Shown here in pieces: positions 22,317-34,120 of a stretch of DNA of 64,000 nucleotides; positions within the stretch are counted from its first letter, which is position 1; every line of letters begins with the position of its first letter. Made by a program: the position numbers and the translations under genes. The stretch comes from Rhizomys pruinosus (Eukaryota; Chordata; Mammalia; Rodentia; Spalacidae), in NCBI GenBank assembly GCA_009823505.1, contig VZQC01005710.1:1010396-1074395 (forward strand), given 5' to 3'. Under the pieces are notes generated by a model, which did no database searches, was not told the DNA's origin, and worked only from the letters and a program-made list of their open reading frames with translations.

Positions 22317-22700
22317 AAAAAAAAACACAGTAGTAAGAGGCAGAGTTTAAAATGCTTGTAATTATATTATGTCCTTGCATCAAATAGCTCAACTAACAAA
22401 CAACGGTGTGGAACAGGGAAGGAGGGAGGAGGAGCCCGTGAGACAGAATGGTTGTTTACAGCTGCGAAGTTGTGATGGAAGGTACCATACACACTGGTCA
22501 AGACTCAGAATGGTCAACATGAATTACAGAACCTTAGTGTAGCCTATGGGCTTTAGTTAATGATAATGTAGAATTAATGGCCTTTCCTTCTAAGAAGTGT
22601 CCCGGACTAGTGTGGGATGTTAGTGATGCGAGCGCTAAGGCAGTTCAAAGAAAATTTATGCAATTTCCATTCAATTTTTTATAAACCTAAAACTTCCCCC
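22317..22700. other. Unclassified non-coding interval
   Basis: Lies between the GTF2E2 retrocopy and a young B2. No coding or repeat signal that I can name. Confidence 0.4.
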
Positions 22701-22713
22701 AAAGAATAAAGTT

Positions 22714-22957
22714 GGGGCTGGAGAGATGGCCTAGCGGTTAAGAGCGCCGACCGCTCTTACAGAGGACCCGGGTTCGATCCCCAGCACCCACATGGCGGCC
22801 GAGAACTGTCTGAAACTCCAATTCCAGGAGAACTCCAGTTCCAGGGGAATCTGAGACCCTCTTCTGACCTCCACGGCATTGCACGACACGGGTGCACAAA
22901 CTTGCATGCAGACAGTACATTCATACACATACAGAAATAAATAAAAAAAAATAAAAA
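22714..22957 (+). mobile_element. B2-type SINE (young, CpG-rich)
   Basis: Full-length. Left direct repeat AAAGAATAAAGTT at 22,701-22,713, right copy at about 22,958-22,970. Nearly identical to the copies at 8,287, 53,217 and 7,711. Confidence 0.96.
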
Positions 22958-23533
22958 AAAGAATAAAGTTGATTTATTATTTTTAAAGATATAACTGTCA
23001 TTGTGGAGAAAGTAGCCACATGTTTCATGCAAGAAAGGCACAGACAACACAGAACTACAGAAAGATCGAGATCAAAACACACACCCCAAAACAGCAACCA
23101 AAATTGGCTGTAATTGCCGCTCTACCATCAAACAAAAGAATCCAGAATATAAGAAATATTACTAGGGAAAAGTGGGGCTCCTTCATGTGAGGAAAGCTTA
23201 CTCTGCTGGGAATATACCATTCTATATTTAAATACACTGGATGGCTTAGATTTAAAACACTGAGTATAGAGTTCATCAAATGAGGAGATTTGGATCAGAG
23301 GAGGCTGGTGACAAATGTTGAAACAGGTCATGAGATCCTGGCTGCCAGCCAGGCGGGACAGCAGGGCACTCTGGGTAGCCTGCAGGGGCTGGAAATGAAA
23401 CTTTCTTTAAGCAGCTGTGGCAAAACCTCCTGCTGAGCAGGCAGTGAACACTGGACTTGCCTCTGAGGGGAGGACAGTGGTCAGAGGAGATATTCAGAGA
23501 TATGCCCTCGGAGAGTGAGACCTAACATGGAGA

Positions 23534-23534
<1 letters not shown>

Positions 23535-23566
<32 letters not shown>
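23535..23566. repeat. (CA)n microsatellite
   Basis: About 16 CA units. Confidence 0.97.
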
Positions 23567-23568
<2 letters not shown>

Positions 23569-23719
23569 ACCAAATTTGGCTCATTATTACGGTATTTTTA
23601 TTATCTGTGTGTCTGCACATACATGAAGATCCCCAGGTTGGAAGGCAGTAGCAATCGGTGGTTGTGATCAAAATACACTGTATAAACATAAGAAATTTTG
23701 AAAGATTAAACATGTTCAG

Positions 23720-23897
23720 TTTTTTTGGGGGGGGGTCTTTTTGAGACAGGGTCTCCCTGTAGCCACAGCTGTCCTGGAACTCACTCTGTAGACCAGGCTG
23801 GCCTTGAACTCACAAAGATTCGCCTGCAAGATTCGCCTGCCTCTGCCTCCGCCTCCGAAGTGCTAGGGTTAAAGGCGTGTCCCACCAAACCCGGCCA
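23720..23897 (-). mobile_element. B1 SINE with a small internal duplication
   Basis: Reverse B1: a G-run, GAGACAGGGTCTCCCTGTAG, and AACTCACTCTGTAGACCAGG. AAGATTCGCCTGC occurs twice in tandem at about 23,816-23,841, a local 13-bp duplication. Confidence 0.94.
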
Positions 23898-25922
23898 GTT
23901 TTGTTTTTAACCAATTACATTTGGAGTGGAGCCAGAGCTGCAGGGCTGCCTCTTCAGGAAGCTGTCAGTCAAAGTCTGAGCCCTCCAGGGCCCACAGGCT
24001 CTCATGTTGGGCTTCCTGGGGAAAGGCCTGAGGAGCAGGGCTAGGCAGCTCCACTGTGAGACCACCATTGTCTAGAACAAAGACCAGAAAGGCACAGCAG
24101 GCAGCTGGGAAGGATGAAGACTCAGCTGTAGTGGCTGGTTAAGGTGAACCTCAGACATAGGAGCAGAGATGGTGGGTGGGGGTCTCCAGCTGCTGTTTTG
24201 CTGGAGCCTGGGCTGGGGGAGGGAAGTCCAGAAGCCGCAGCAGGAGATGCTGGCAGTCTGAATATTTACTCCCATGTTTACAGTGACAGCTGCATATTTT
24301 ACAGATATTTGACAATGCAGGAGACAAAAACAAGAGAAAACACCGTCACCAAGACTCCAGCAGATGCTCAGGGATCAGCACTGTCTCCAGTCCTATGTGT
24401 GCACAGAAACACCCTGGAGGACGCTGAAGGCACTTTTATAGGTAGGTCTTAGACTCACAAAACATCACCCTAGGCCTTTCCTCAAAGGCTTGCCATTCTA
24501 AGACCAACACAGAAGAAAACTTCGATTTGCCTTGGAAAAAGGACTTTGATCCAGGGAACCAGATGATAATTCCAGAAACATAGCCCACCAGCATCTTCAC
24601 TGGAGGCAAACTTGAAATCTCTGAACCCAAAGCCAATAAGGGTCAGAGTAAAGGCCATTTGACGTCCAGCCAACTGGTAAAGACAGTGCAGTGTCTAAGG
24701 TACTGAAAGTTCATATTTTCCAAGAGCAATTGAATGAGATGAGATGTGTGTGGAAGCAAAATGCTTTGGAAGGTGGTGATATTTCAACGTCAGTCTGTTA
24801 GTATCACTCAGTTGTTTAGGTGTCGAAAGAACCTCCCGAAGAGGACACCTTCAAATAGGAGCCCGACTTGCTATGGTACCCAGGCGTAACGTGTAGGTGG
24901 GCTCGTTGTGTCAGTATCTGCTGAAAGCAGAATCAATGGTTTAATCATGCCAAGGTCCAGTGAGGAAATCCACTCTCCTCTGATGTGTGTAATTTACAGC
25001 TGGAAGTTAATAAATGCTGCTCTCCACTGCTCTCTAATCTCAGTTTCTATTAGTATTCCTGCTCAGCCCCAAGTCTATCTACAGTTCTCCTTTGAAGATA
25101 AACAGGAATGCCGGAATGGAAATACTACTGGAAAAGTGGTGGCCTTTTTGATCATTTCTTGATGGCAAGTGAAAGAAGCACTTTTCATTATTAAATTTTA
25201 TGTCTTATAGTTATCAACATTCTCTTGCCCCTGTATTTTTGAAACCAGTGGGTCCTGTTAACCCAAGGTTTCATTCACATCGTCCAAAGCATCTGTGACA
25301 ATCAGTTGCTCTTCTCACAGAGTTCTCCTGAAGCTTGTGCCTAGGGGCTGTGCGTCAATGGACTGAGACTCACAGTATGAGAGTCTGGGAGGAGTCTCAC
25401 CCCTATTCTAATCCTGGGCTGGCAGCCAAAGCCTTGGAAGGGTCTGGTGTGACAGGCCCAGGGCACCACGGTCTGCTGCGGCACTCTCTTCTAGGCATTC
25501 GCTTCTCTGCAGACTCTCTCTTTTTTGTCTTTCCCTTCTGTCCCCGCCCGTCTCTCTCCTGGGCGGCTTGGCTCCCCGGCCCTTATTCTACCCCAGATTA
25601 AACATAGCAGAAGAGATGATGGTGGAAATTGAAGTCCAGGTCCTGCCTTGTCAGAGACTTTCCCCTAGTCCTCTTTAGGTGTGGTATTCTGCTCAACAAA
25701 GTCACTGAGCCGCTGAGAAAACTGAGTTAGTGCCTGCTGAGTCAGCGACCACCATGTTAATGTGTGCTGAGCCTGTGACACTGATTGACTGCATGCTGAG
25801 AACCACTGCTCATACGGATGTAGAGGACTGCATACCTTTGATAATCTACTCACAAATATGTTCACCAGGGCCTCTGCATGCTGGGCAGTGCCCCAACACT
25901 GGCCTGTACCCCTATCCCCTGT
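23898..25922. other. Single-copy non-coding DNA
   Basis: About 2 kb without recognised elements. Balanced composition and short unrelated frames only. No RNA gene seen. Confidence 0.45.
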
Positions 25923-25938
25923 TCTAGTTTCTATTTTT

Positions 25939-26365
25939 TTTTATTGATGCTTTGTATATTTCATACATCATTTTCCAATTCAGTTCAGGCATATTTCCCC
26001 TTCCCTTCCCCCCACCCCACCGCACCCTATCCCAGATCATGCATTCTGCCATAACTATCCTGCATCTTTCTCTCAGTTTTTTTTTTCCATTTTTTAGCAA
26101 TAAGTGATAATTATGAGTACAAGCATCCTTCATGTGAAACCAGTTTGCAAGCAGTTGTGTTCAAACCCACACAGCCCCTTGGTCCCACCGTCCAGCAGGG
26201 GGGGCTTGTATGTTCAATCAAGTTGATCAAATGAGTGTTCAGGCTACATTGCTATAGTTTCACCATTCACCCCAATCGCAGCCCTTACATTCTACCACGC
26301 CCCGTCTTCTGCAGATTGTTCCCTAGGCTTAGAAAAGGGGCACAGGTGGATGAGAAGCAAGACAG
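25939..26365 (-). mobile_element. 5'-truncated LINE-1, 3' UTR only
   Basis: A minus-oriented L1 tail of about 430 bp bracketed by TCTAGTTTCTATTTTT at 25,923-25,938 and 26,366-26,381, a 16-bp target duplication. The same sequence, with about 5-10 percent differences by eye, recurs at 63,425-63,872 in the same orientation. Confidence 0.88.
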
Positions 26366-26384
26366 TCTAGTTTCTATTTTTTAT

Positions 26385-26520
26385 CCTGAGACAACAGTCT
26401 TCCTTAGATGCCCAGGCTGATCTGGAATTCAGTTTGTGGCCCAGAGACATCTTCAAATTCCAATCATCCCGCCCCAGCTTCTGCAGTAGCTGGCATATCG
26501 GGCCTCACCCCAAGGCCCAG
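26385..26520 (-). mobile_element. Very old B1-like fragment
   Basis: Reverse order of weak B1 blocks: GCCCAGGCTGATCTGG, CCCCAGCTTCTGCAGTAGCTGG and CCAAGGCCCAGC. Low similarity. Confidence 0.5.
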
Positions 26521-26635
26521 CTACTTGTCATAATTCTGGACCTATGTCCATGTCCATTTTTCTTATTTCTCATGAGCATCGTCACTGGCTTCTTTCTTCC
26601 ACTCCCCACAGTTGGTCATTCTTTAGTTTTTCTCT

Positions 26636-26847
26636 TTTTTTTTCATTTACTTGTTTTTATTTTACGTGTCTGAGTGTTTAGTCTCCATGTATGTCAGCAG
26701 AGCACATGCATACTAGGCCCCAGGAGGCCAGAAAACTCCTGGAACAGGACTTACAGAAGGTTAACTGTTATGTGGGTGCTGGGAATTGAACCCAGGTCCT
26801 CTATAAGAGCAGCCAGTGCTCTAACCGCTGAGCCATCTCTGCAGTCC
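26636..26847 (-). mobile_element. B3-type SINE (older)
   Basis: Reverse SINE with GTGGGTGCTGGGAATTGAAC and GTGCTCTAACCGCTGAGCC. It abuts a younger B2 whose target duplication begins at 26,848. Confidence 0.85.
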
Positions 26848-26863
26848 CATCCTTTAGCTTTTA

Positions 26864-27064
26864 TTTTATTTTATTTTTTTGTATGTGTATGAGTGTACTG
26901 TCTGCATGTAGGTCTGTGCACCCGTGTCGTGCAATGCCGCGGATTTCCCTGGAACTGGAGTTAAAGACGGTTCTCCGCCGCCATGTGGGTGCTGGGGACT
27001 GAACCCGGGTCCTCTGCAAGAGCCGTCGGCATTCCTAACCGCTAGGTCATCTCTCCAGTCTCCG
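26864..27064 (-). mobile_element. B2-type SINE (young, with internal deletion)
   Basis: Reverse B2 flanked by CATCCTTTAGCTTTTA at 26,848-26,863 and 27,065-27,080. It lacks about 35 bases between GCGGATTTCCC and CTGGAACTGG compared with other young copies. Confidence 0.94.
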
Positions 27065-27080
27065 CATCCTTTAGCTTTTA

Positions 27081-27807
27081 AACAGAAGTTGGTATCTTCT
27101 AATTAATGGCTTAAAAAGAGGGCACTTGGAGGTGCCAGGTTCAGCAGGTGGCTGGAGGGAGCGCAGGACTCTAGTGCTGTGTTAAGCAGCTTGGAGTTGC
27201 TTCTGACTCACTTCCTGAACCTTTCACTCTCGACTTCCTCCAGGTGCCCTCCAGGCTGTCTTCTGTTCAGAAGCTGCCGGATCCTGCGCACGGACCTTGG
27301 CAGCTCCGACTTCCTCTTGCTCCCAGGACCTGTTAGTAGATTCGTGATATGTCAGATGGAGAGCCAGGCCCCTCAGAGGCCTGCGCCATCGCCAGCCAAG
27401 CAGGTGTGTCTTATCTGCCAAGCTCCTTTCTCCTCGTCCCGCTGCCCTACTGGGTGGGCCCAGGGATCAGTGCCGATCCACGTTGCCTCTTAATTCTCTC
27501 TCCTGCTTCTCACAGACAGCTGGGATAGGTAGATACACTCCTTCAGTTGACTATCGCAAGCCCCAGAAAGAGTACAGACAGTTTTTAGGCTTTGTAGGCC
27601 AAAGTGCTGAAAGATGGAGTTGTTAAGTGATTTGTCCAGGCCTACACAGCTCAGAGATGACAGAACTAGACCACAACCCAGCCTCTCTGACTCCAAAGCA
27701 TCTGAGGAGTGACCAGCTCTCCAGGAGCCCCTGCAGTGGGGGACGGAAGAAAAACAGACCTCAGCTCTGAGGGAAGGATTCAAAGGACTCCTAGAGGGAT
27801 GCCTAGA

Positions 27808-27810
<3 letters not shown>
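27081..27810. other. Single-copy non-coding DNA
   Basis: A GC-richer patch at 27,230-27,500 contains a frame with a donor-like AAGCAG|GTGTGT near 27,400. The frame is short and matches nothing I know. Not called as an exon. Confidence 0.4.
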
Positions 27811-27875
<65 letters not shown>

Positions 27876-27888
27876 GTCTCTCTCTCTC
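27811..27888. repeat. (TC)n microsatellite
   Basis: About 39 TC units with two G interruptions. It adjoins the A-tail side of the B1 that follows. Confidence 0.98.
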
Positions 27889-28023
27889 AGAAAGGGTCTC
27901 CCTGTAGCCCCAACAACTGGCCTAGAACTTGAGAAGTAGACCAGGCTGGCATCCGTCTCACAGAGATCCGCCTGCCTCTACCTCCCAAGTACTGGGATTA
28001 AAGGCGTGCACCACCATGCCCAG
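27889..28023 (-). mobile_element. B1 SINE
   Basis: Reverse B1: AAAGGGTCTCCCTGTAGCCC, AAGTAGACCAGGCTGGC and GATTAAAGGCGTGCACCACC. Its tail seems to have grown into the (TC)n run. Confidence 0.93.
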
Positions 28024-28316
28024 CGAGAGTTCATCTCTCTTTTTTTCCTACTGAAGCAAGAATTTTAATATGTTAGTAAAACCAAAGAAAAACCATGAAA
28101 AGAAGTTAATTTCCAGCATTGTGGAAACCAAAGTTTTTAAAAACATATTGAAATTCGATTTCTATAATATTTTAAGATTGCTTGACAAAATGACATGTCC
28201 AAATTTTCTTTTAAAGTTATTTACCTATCCTGACATTTTACATTTTATAAGGCTATCTTTAATAAGTTTTTCTAATTCATGCTTTGACCAAAATCTTTTA
28301 AGAATAACTATTTTCT

Positions 28317-28466
28317 CCTTTAATCCTAGCACTTGGGAGGCAGAGGCAGGTGGATCTTTGTGAGTTCAAGGCCAGCCTGGTCTACAGAGTGAGTTCCAGG
28401 ACAGCTGGGACTATAGGGAGACCCTGTCTCGAAAAGAAAACAAAAAAAAAAAAAAAAAAAAAAAAA
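28317..28466 (+). mobile_element. 5'-truncated B1 SINE
   Basis: Starts inside the normal B1 at CCTTTAATCCTAGCACTTGG, then the full body and a long A-tail. AGAATAACTATTTTCT occurs on both sides (about 28,301 and 28,467), so truncation happened at insertion. Confidence 0.93.
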
Positions 28467-28669
28467 AGAATAACTATTTTCTGTATTTTATCGACACTGA
28501 GGTTTTCCGATTTCTCTTGGTTTTCTTCTTGTTTACAGTATGGGTGTTGGTTATCTTCTCACTATTTCTGTAGCATTGAGTGGAAATCATTTAAACTGCC
28601 TGCAACCTAGGAGCTATCGATACAGATAAATGCATTTGAAAAGAGGGAGATTTCTTCATTTCTTTTTAA

Positions 28670-28884
28670 ATATTTTAAATATAGTCTTTGCCAATTCCAT
28701 ACATACATACATTGAATCTGATCGTCTCCACCCAAAATCCCCCTTTCACCCCCCCAGTTCTTTACCCTCCTTCCTTCATGTCTTTTTATTTCATAACCTA
28801 CTGAATCCAATTAGTGCTGCCTGCATGCACATGACTGTGGGGCCATCTGCCTCATGAGTGCAACAGCCTACCAGCAGCCAAAAC

Positions 28885-28886
<2 letters not shown>
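28670..28886 (-). mobile_element. LINE-1 3' UTR fragment (older, Lx-like)
   Basis: Order CCAATTCCATACATACATAC, CCACCCAAAATCCCCC, ATTTCATAACCTACTGAATC and CAATTAGTGCTGCCTGCATG matches an older rodent L1 3' UTR type, distinct from the TCTAGACCCAT type elsewhere in the window. Confidence 0.7.

Positions 28887-28936
<50 letters not shown>
28887..28936. repeat. (GA)n microsatellite
   Basis: About 25 GA units directly after the L1 3' UTR piece. Confidence 0.98.
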
Positions 28937-28941
<5 letters not shown>

Positions 28942-29519
28942 GCTTGTTCTCACCCTCCTGAGCAGTTTGGGACATTGTCCCAGAGAAACCAACGCTGTGG
29001 GTTCCTGCTGTCTACTGGGTCTGTTGGACCTTGCCCAGTACACAGGGACAGGGACTTGGCAAGGAGCCCCACTATGACAGTGACCTCAGTGGACAGAAGC
29101 TCAAAGGGGGACCAGCGTGCTTTGCAGCTGAGGCTAGGAGTCTTCTCTGTGCCATCCACCTAGCAGCCACTACCCATGGGGGTTGTTGGACCTCAGAACA
29201 GGGCATATGCAAGCTGAGCTGTGCTGTCAGGATAATGACCCCCTAGGCCTCAAAGGACAGAGTGTAAAGTGTGTCAGCAGTAGCTTTTCAAGTTGATCGT
29301 GTATTGAAATGATGCATCAGACCCACTCAATTAAACACAGCACTAATTAATGTCACCTGCGCCCCAACAGCTTCAGGCGTTTACTGTGACTCTCTAACTC
29401 TTCATTTACATACCTGGTCCACACCTGAGATTCAAAATTAGATCTTTGTTGTAAAACACTGAACTAGATGGACAGAAATACTGAAACAAATTAGCACCAC
29501 TCTCTCCAGAACCTTCCAT
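28937..29519. other. Single-copy DNA with a possible conserved non-coding stretch
   Basis: At about 29,285-29,470 there is balanced, repeat-free sequence with homeodomain-like TAATTAA (about 29,345) and CAATTAA (about 29,329) sites. Candidate regulatory DNA only. Confidence 0.3.
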
Positions 29520-29880
29520 GGTGTGATGGTTAAACTTCATGGTAAACTTGTGTGGATATTAGAAACACCCTAGCTATGCATGCCCATGAGGGTGTTTCCA
29601 GAGATGTTAGCTGAGAAGGAAAAACCCACCCTGCATGTGGACAGCACCTGCCTGTGTCCGCAATGTGAGCAGCCAGCTGCCTGACATTCCTACCACTCTG
29701 CCTTCCCTGCCATGAGGGACTGTTTCCCTCAAACTGTAAGCCAAAATAAGCCCTTCCTTCCTTCCTTCCTTCCTTCCTTCCTTCCTTCCTTCCTTCCTTC
29801 CTTCCTTCCTTCCTTCCTTCCTTCCAAGATGCTTTTGTTGAGTGCTCTATTGCAGCTGCAAGGAAAGTAATTAATGTGTG
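29520..29880 (+). mobile_element. Older rodent interspersed repeat with a (TTCC)n array
   Basis: GTGTGATGGTTAAACTTCAT start, a GAGGGACTGTTTCCCTC block, CAAACTGTAAGCCAAAATAAG, then a (TTCC)n array and GATGCTTTTGTTGAGTGCTC. The last part is the reverse complement of the start of the repeats at 4,712 and 11,770, so they may be one family in opposite orientation. Name uncertain. Confidence 0.6.
29752..29825. repeat. (TTCC)n microsatellite
   Basis: About 18 perfect units inside the interspersed repeat. Confidence 0.98.
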
Positions 29881-30744
29881 GAGCTTAGAGGGTGTCAGCT
29901 ACAGAAAGGAAAGAATTCAGAGGCAGGAACCCTCGGGATGGAAATCTGAATATCCATACAGGATGTCAAACTTGTATTGTTGGTAAGGCTGTAATCAAGT
30001 TTGAATGAAATGCATGGGTAACTTTGGAACTGGATCAAAGTTGTATCCAATTAAAATTGGATAGATTGTGTGGGCCTCGAAGCCAGTGCAGGCCTGGTCT
30101 CTGTTGTCCTCAGAGGGAGTTCTCCTCAGCAGACAAAGAGGGTGCAGCCTCTGCAGGCTGCTGATCTGGCCAGCTAGACATCAGTAGCAGGAAGGGGCTA
30201 AAATCAGGGTATCTACTTGCCTGACCCTTGCTTGCCAGATGGGATGCTATGTGGCTCCATCCTGCTCCCCAGGACCTGTCAGATGGCCACTCCTGGGGCC
30301 ATAGCCAGTGGCCAGGCCAGGCCCTCCCTCAGGCCGAGAGTCCTTCTCTGTTCTGGTAACTCATGCTTACAATGCTCCGTGCAGGTTCCATTAAGCCCGA
30401 CAGCCAGTGCTGAGCATCCACCCCAGTGCACTCAGACTGAAATATAAAAATACAAATTCTACCTGAGAGTCGATCCAACGATGATCCAAACAATGACAGA
30501 AATCTCTCAGAGGCAGAAGAAACCAGGAATGTCCTTGCACCTTCGGCCCAGCTCCCTCCCCAAACTGTCACAGCAGCACAGCCATTGTGAATCTTCACCA
30601 TCCACCACCATCAGGTCTGACTGTAGTGAAAAGTGTGTGCTGCCTGCCAGCCACCTGAGAACACAGGTGTTCCTTAGTGCCTCTGCCACCTCCTGCCACA
30701 CCAGAGACTGTGGGGTTAATGTAGCCCTCCCATCCTAGTTCTAG
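29881..30744. other. Single-copy non-coding DNA
   Basis: No recognised element or convincing exon. Confidence 0.4.
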
Positions 30745-30953
30745 TTTTAAGATGATTTCTGTATGTATGAGTGTTTGTATGCATACATGTATACCACATG
30801 GGTGCAATTCTCACAGAGGCCAGAAGAGGGCATTGGATCTCCGAGAACTGGACTTACAGATGGTTGTCAGCTGCCATGTGGGTTCTGGGAACCAAACCTG
30901 GGTCCTCTGCAAGAGCAGCCAGTGGTCTTAACCATGAGCCATCTTTCCATCAC
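30745..30953 (-). mobile_element. B3-type SINE (older)
   Basis: Reverse SINE: AGAGGCCAGAAGAGGGCATT, GCTGCCATGTGGGTTCTGGG and CTTAACCATGAGCCATC. Confidence 0.85.
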
Positions 30954-32347
30954 AGCTCCTCACACATCCTGGGGTCTCCCCTTTCCCATCAGCTGCACGT
31001 CACACATCATCCTGGGGTACACTGTGAATTCTTGCTTCTCTCTGCATAACCTTTTATCCCTCCTCTGCCTTCACCCCCCAGCTCCATGCACGGCCTTCCC
31101 TGGGTTCCCTCTCCCTGTACCATACTTAGAGTCACTGTTGAGTTCTCAAAAACCCTTCTCAATGGTTTGTGCCATCTTTACCCTGACATTTTCTACTCGG
31201 TATCTCTGCAGTCTCTCTGTGGTTTACCCATTCCCTACTCCTCTGCCCAGTAGCAGCTGCAGTGTGGGAAGTGCTGTGTCCCGAACCAGCTAGAGAGCAG
31301 CAGAGACCTGACAGCCCTCCCTCCCCCGAGACTGTCATCATTTCGGATGTGTGTGAGCTCAGCATGGTGGTTGGGGTGGTGACACTGGTGGGGAGCTATT
31401 TCCTCAAATTTGAAAACCCCTCCCTGGAAGGAGCCAGGAGGCTCTGTAAATTCAGAATGTGAATAAAGCATCTGAGGCCTCCTGAAAGTTGCAAGTCCCC
31501 CTGCAAGGTTATACGGGATAGGAGCAGCTGAGGACAGGAGACTCTGCAATCAGCTGAGTAGCCTGAAAGTCCTGCAGGAGGCTCCAGGGACGCTGTGGTG
31601 AGCTTCTTGGTGATGAAGATGCTTTGAGTCTTCCAGGCTTCTGCAAGTAACTTTCAGTCATACTCCTGTGAGTGACCCTAATAACCACCCCAGTTCACTA
31701 AGCTGGACATGAATGGGATCAACTCCTTGGTCTGCCTTCAGTGCCCTGTCTGGGATAAAGAGACCTTTGTTCATGTCTCCCCAGGAAATGTCACACAACA
31801 AAACACCCTGGCTCCTTGAACCACTGAACCTCTCCCTGGCTGTTCAGATGACTTTGCCTCCTGCACCACAGAAGAGAAAGGATTCCATCTCCTCCTACCT
31901 CCCATCCACCTCCATCAGCGCAGCCCTGGCCTCCCTGCTGGCTCTACTGGCCAGGCCCCTCCGGCCTTTCAGGACTCAGGTCTGTCCCTTCACTATGCAC
32001 AACAGGACCCCATCAAGAACATGGGACGATGTAGGATCCAGGCCGCGCAGAGGGCTCAGGCTCTGCCTAGACTCTCCCCCCCCACCCCCCCACCCCGCAT
32101 CTCCCTCTGTCATCACCTGACACTCTGCTTTCTTCTATCCAACACCCCATTCCCCCAAAGTATCAGCTATGTGAGCCTCAATGATATAATAGACAAATGG
32201 GAAAACCCTCAAGCAGGGTCCTAGACCCCAGCTTTCCCAACGTGTTCTCTTTCTTCACCAAAAGGGAAGGAATTTCTTACGACCAGGTATTGACATTTAG
32301 GGGAGAGACCTTCTCTTCCCCCATGCCATCTCTCCTTTTGGGAGCCA
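30954..32347. other. Single-copy non-coding DNA, GC-richer
   Basis: Pyrimidine-rich tracts and short open frames on both strands. No repeat or recognisable protein. Confidence 0.4.
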
Positions 32348-32774
32348 CTGTTCCTCCCTGCACCCCACTGTCCTCCCTGCACCCCATTGTCCTCCCTGCA
32401 CCCCACTGTTCCTCCCTGCACCCCACTGTCCTCCCTGCACCCTACTGTCCTCCCTGCACCCCACTGTTCCTCCCTGCACCCCACTGTCCTCCCTGCACCC
32501 TACTGTCCTCCCTGCACCCCACTGTTCCTCCCTGCACCCCACTGTCCTCCCTGCACCCCATTGTCCTCCCTGCACTCCACTGTCCTCCCTGCACCCTACT
32601 GTCCTCCCTGCACCCCACTGTCCTCCCTGCACCCCACTGTCCTCCCTGCACCCCACTGTTCCTCCTGACACCCCACTGTCCTCCCTGCACCCCACTGTCC
32701 TCCCTGCACCCTACTGTCCTCCCTGCACCCCACTGTTCCTCCCTGCACCCCACTGTCCTCCCTGCACCCCACTG
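32348..32774. repeat. 19/20-bp GC-rich minisatellite, about 22 copies
   Basis: Unit CCTCCCTGCACCCCACTGT, with a frequent extra T making 20, and C/T variants at two positions. Variants are interspersed in a higher-order pattern. The plus strand is almost free of G except for two per unit. Because 19 and 20 are not multiples of 3, the long open frames on both strands are produced by the repeat and are not evidence of a gene. Confidence 0.97.
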
Positions 32775-32843
32775 CACCCTCCAAAATGCACATTATTTTC
32801 CCTTTGTCTACTCTCAGTGTCAAGGGACCTTCACTGCAGGCCT

Positions 32844-32910
32844 GGATCTCTGTCTAAGCAGCACAGTTTCCTTCTAGGATCTCTGTCTAAGCAGCACAGT
32901 TTCCTTCTAG
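32844..32910. repeat. 33-bp tandem duplication
   Basis: GGATCTCTGTCTAAGCAGCA and the bases up to CTTCTA occur twice in a row with a period of 33. Confidence 0.95.
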
Positions 32911-34120
32911 CTTCCCGGCTTGGCCCTCCACATAGTCTGGCTGCAAGCGCCCCTCCACAGCCCACGGCCACACCTCTGGGCTGCCCCGATTCTTGCTGGA
33001 GCCCCTCAGGGCTGACTGCCACTGGAGATCATGCATTCATACTGCTTAACAAGTGAACGAACATCCTGAACGGCCTGGGTAGTGTGCCATGATTTGGGGG
33101 ACAGGGAGCACAGACCAGGCCTTCGAGGCGACAGACTACCAGCTGCAGGAATCAAGCAGTTCATATGGCCGAGTCCCGCTCCATCCCCCGTGTCACAGGC
33201 TCACGCTTCCTGGGAAGAGTATCCAGCCTCTCATTTTAGAGCAGAGCATAGAGTTCTCAAATTAATAAAATACATGACTCCCCTGTCCTGGGGTCTGTGT
33301 ATCATGCATTAGCCCAAATTTGACCAGGAGACTCAAGGGAACACCAGCCATCCAGTCTGTAAAGCCAGCCCGGGCTTCTCTGAGCTGGCTCTACCCTCTC
33401 TCCCCATGGCTGGCCGCTGCAGGGCTCTCCCAATGCCTCTCTTTGTGCTTCGCCCCCTTCCCTGTCCTGGGTCTTCCCAGGCAGTAAGTGCCACGAGTGC
33501 GGCACCTACTGCTGCCCCAGCCTGTTATCCACAGAACCAAACCCATTTGCCATTCACTCTACAGAGCTCACAGGTGGGCGGTGGACACCAAGAACTCTCA
33601 TGAGCAGGCCTCTAGACCACATGCTAATTAAAAGGACTCTTAATTCAACCATCACAGATTGGCATTCTTCTGTGCCTCCTGTCTCAAAAGACTTTTGTTT
33701 TAACCAACTGAGTTTAACACTGAAGTTATTCCCAACCACACATAAACACATCCCAAATTACAGAACCACACTGTAACGTGACTTAGATTACCAACCAGCT
33801 TTTCTTCTGGTTGGCACAGGAGGCCGATGATGCTTCTGGAGGTGAGGTGGGGTGAGACAACCTGACATGCCCAGCCTCCCCGCAGCCCCAGGCACTCCCT
33901 GGTCTTTGTAGATCATCTTGGAGCTGCTGGCACACAGTGCAGTCCAAAACCTGCTACAGAATTTGTTTCTCTGTCTCCTACAGCAGAACACTGGACAGAC
34001 ATCTGCCCATGTTGCTTTAAAAAAAAAAAACAACAAGTTTTATTGAATATGTTTCCAAATCAAATAATTGCATTAAAACTATATAAACAAAGTTATTATT
34101 TAAGCCAATCATGATTTCTT
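32911..34120. other. Single-copy non-coding DNA
   Basis: No recognised element. The last 120 bases are A/T-rich and lead into the L1 tail at 34,121. Confidence 0.4.

Noticed and set aside
27179..27493. Possible exon with a donor-like AAGCAG|GTGTGT
   Set aside because: The frame matches no known protein, has no matching acceptor that I can defend, and lies in ordinary GC-moderate DNA.
32197..32877. Long open frame of 226 codons, Pro/Cys/His-rich
   Set aside because: It is produced by the 19/20-bp minisatellite, which also gives long frames on the minus strand. No start context or family.
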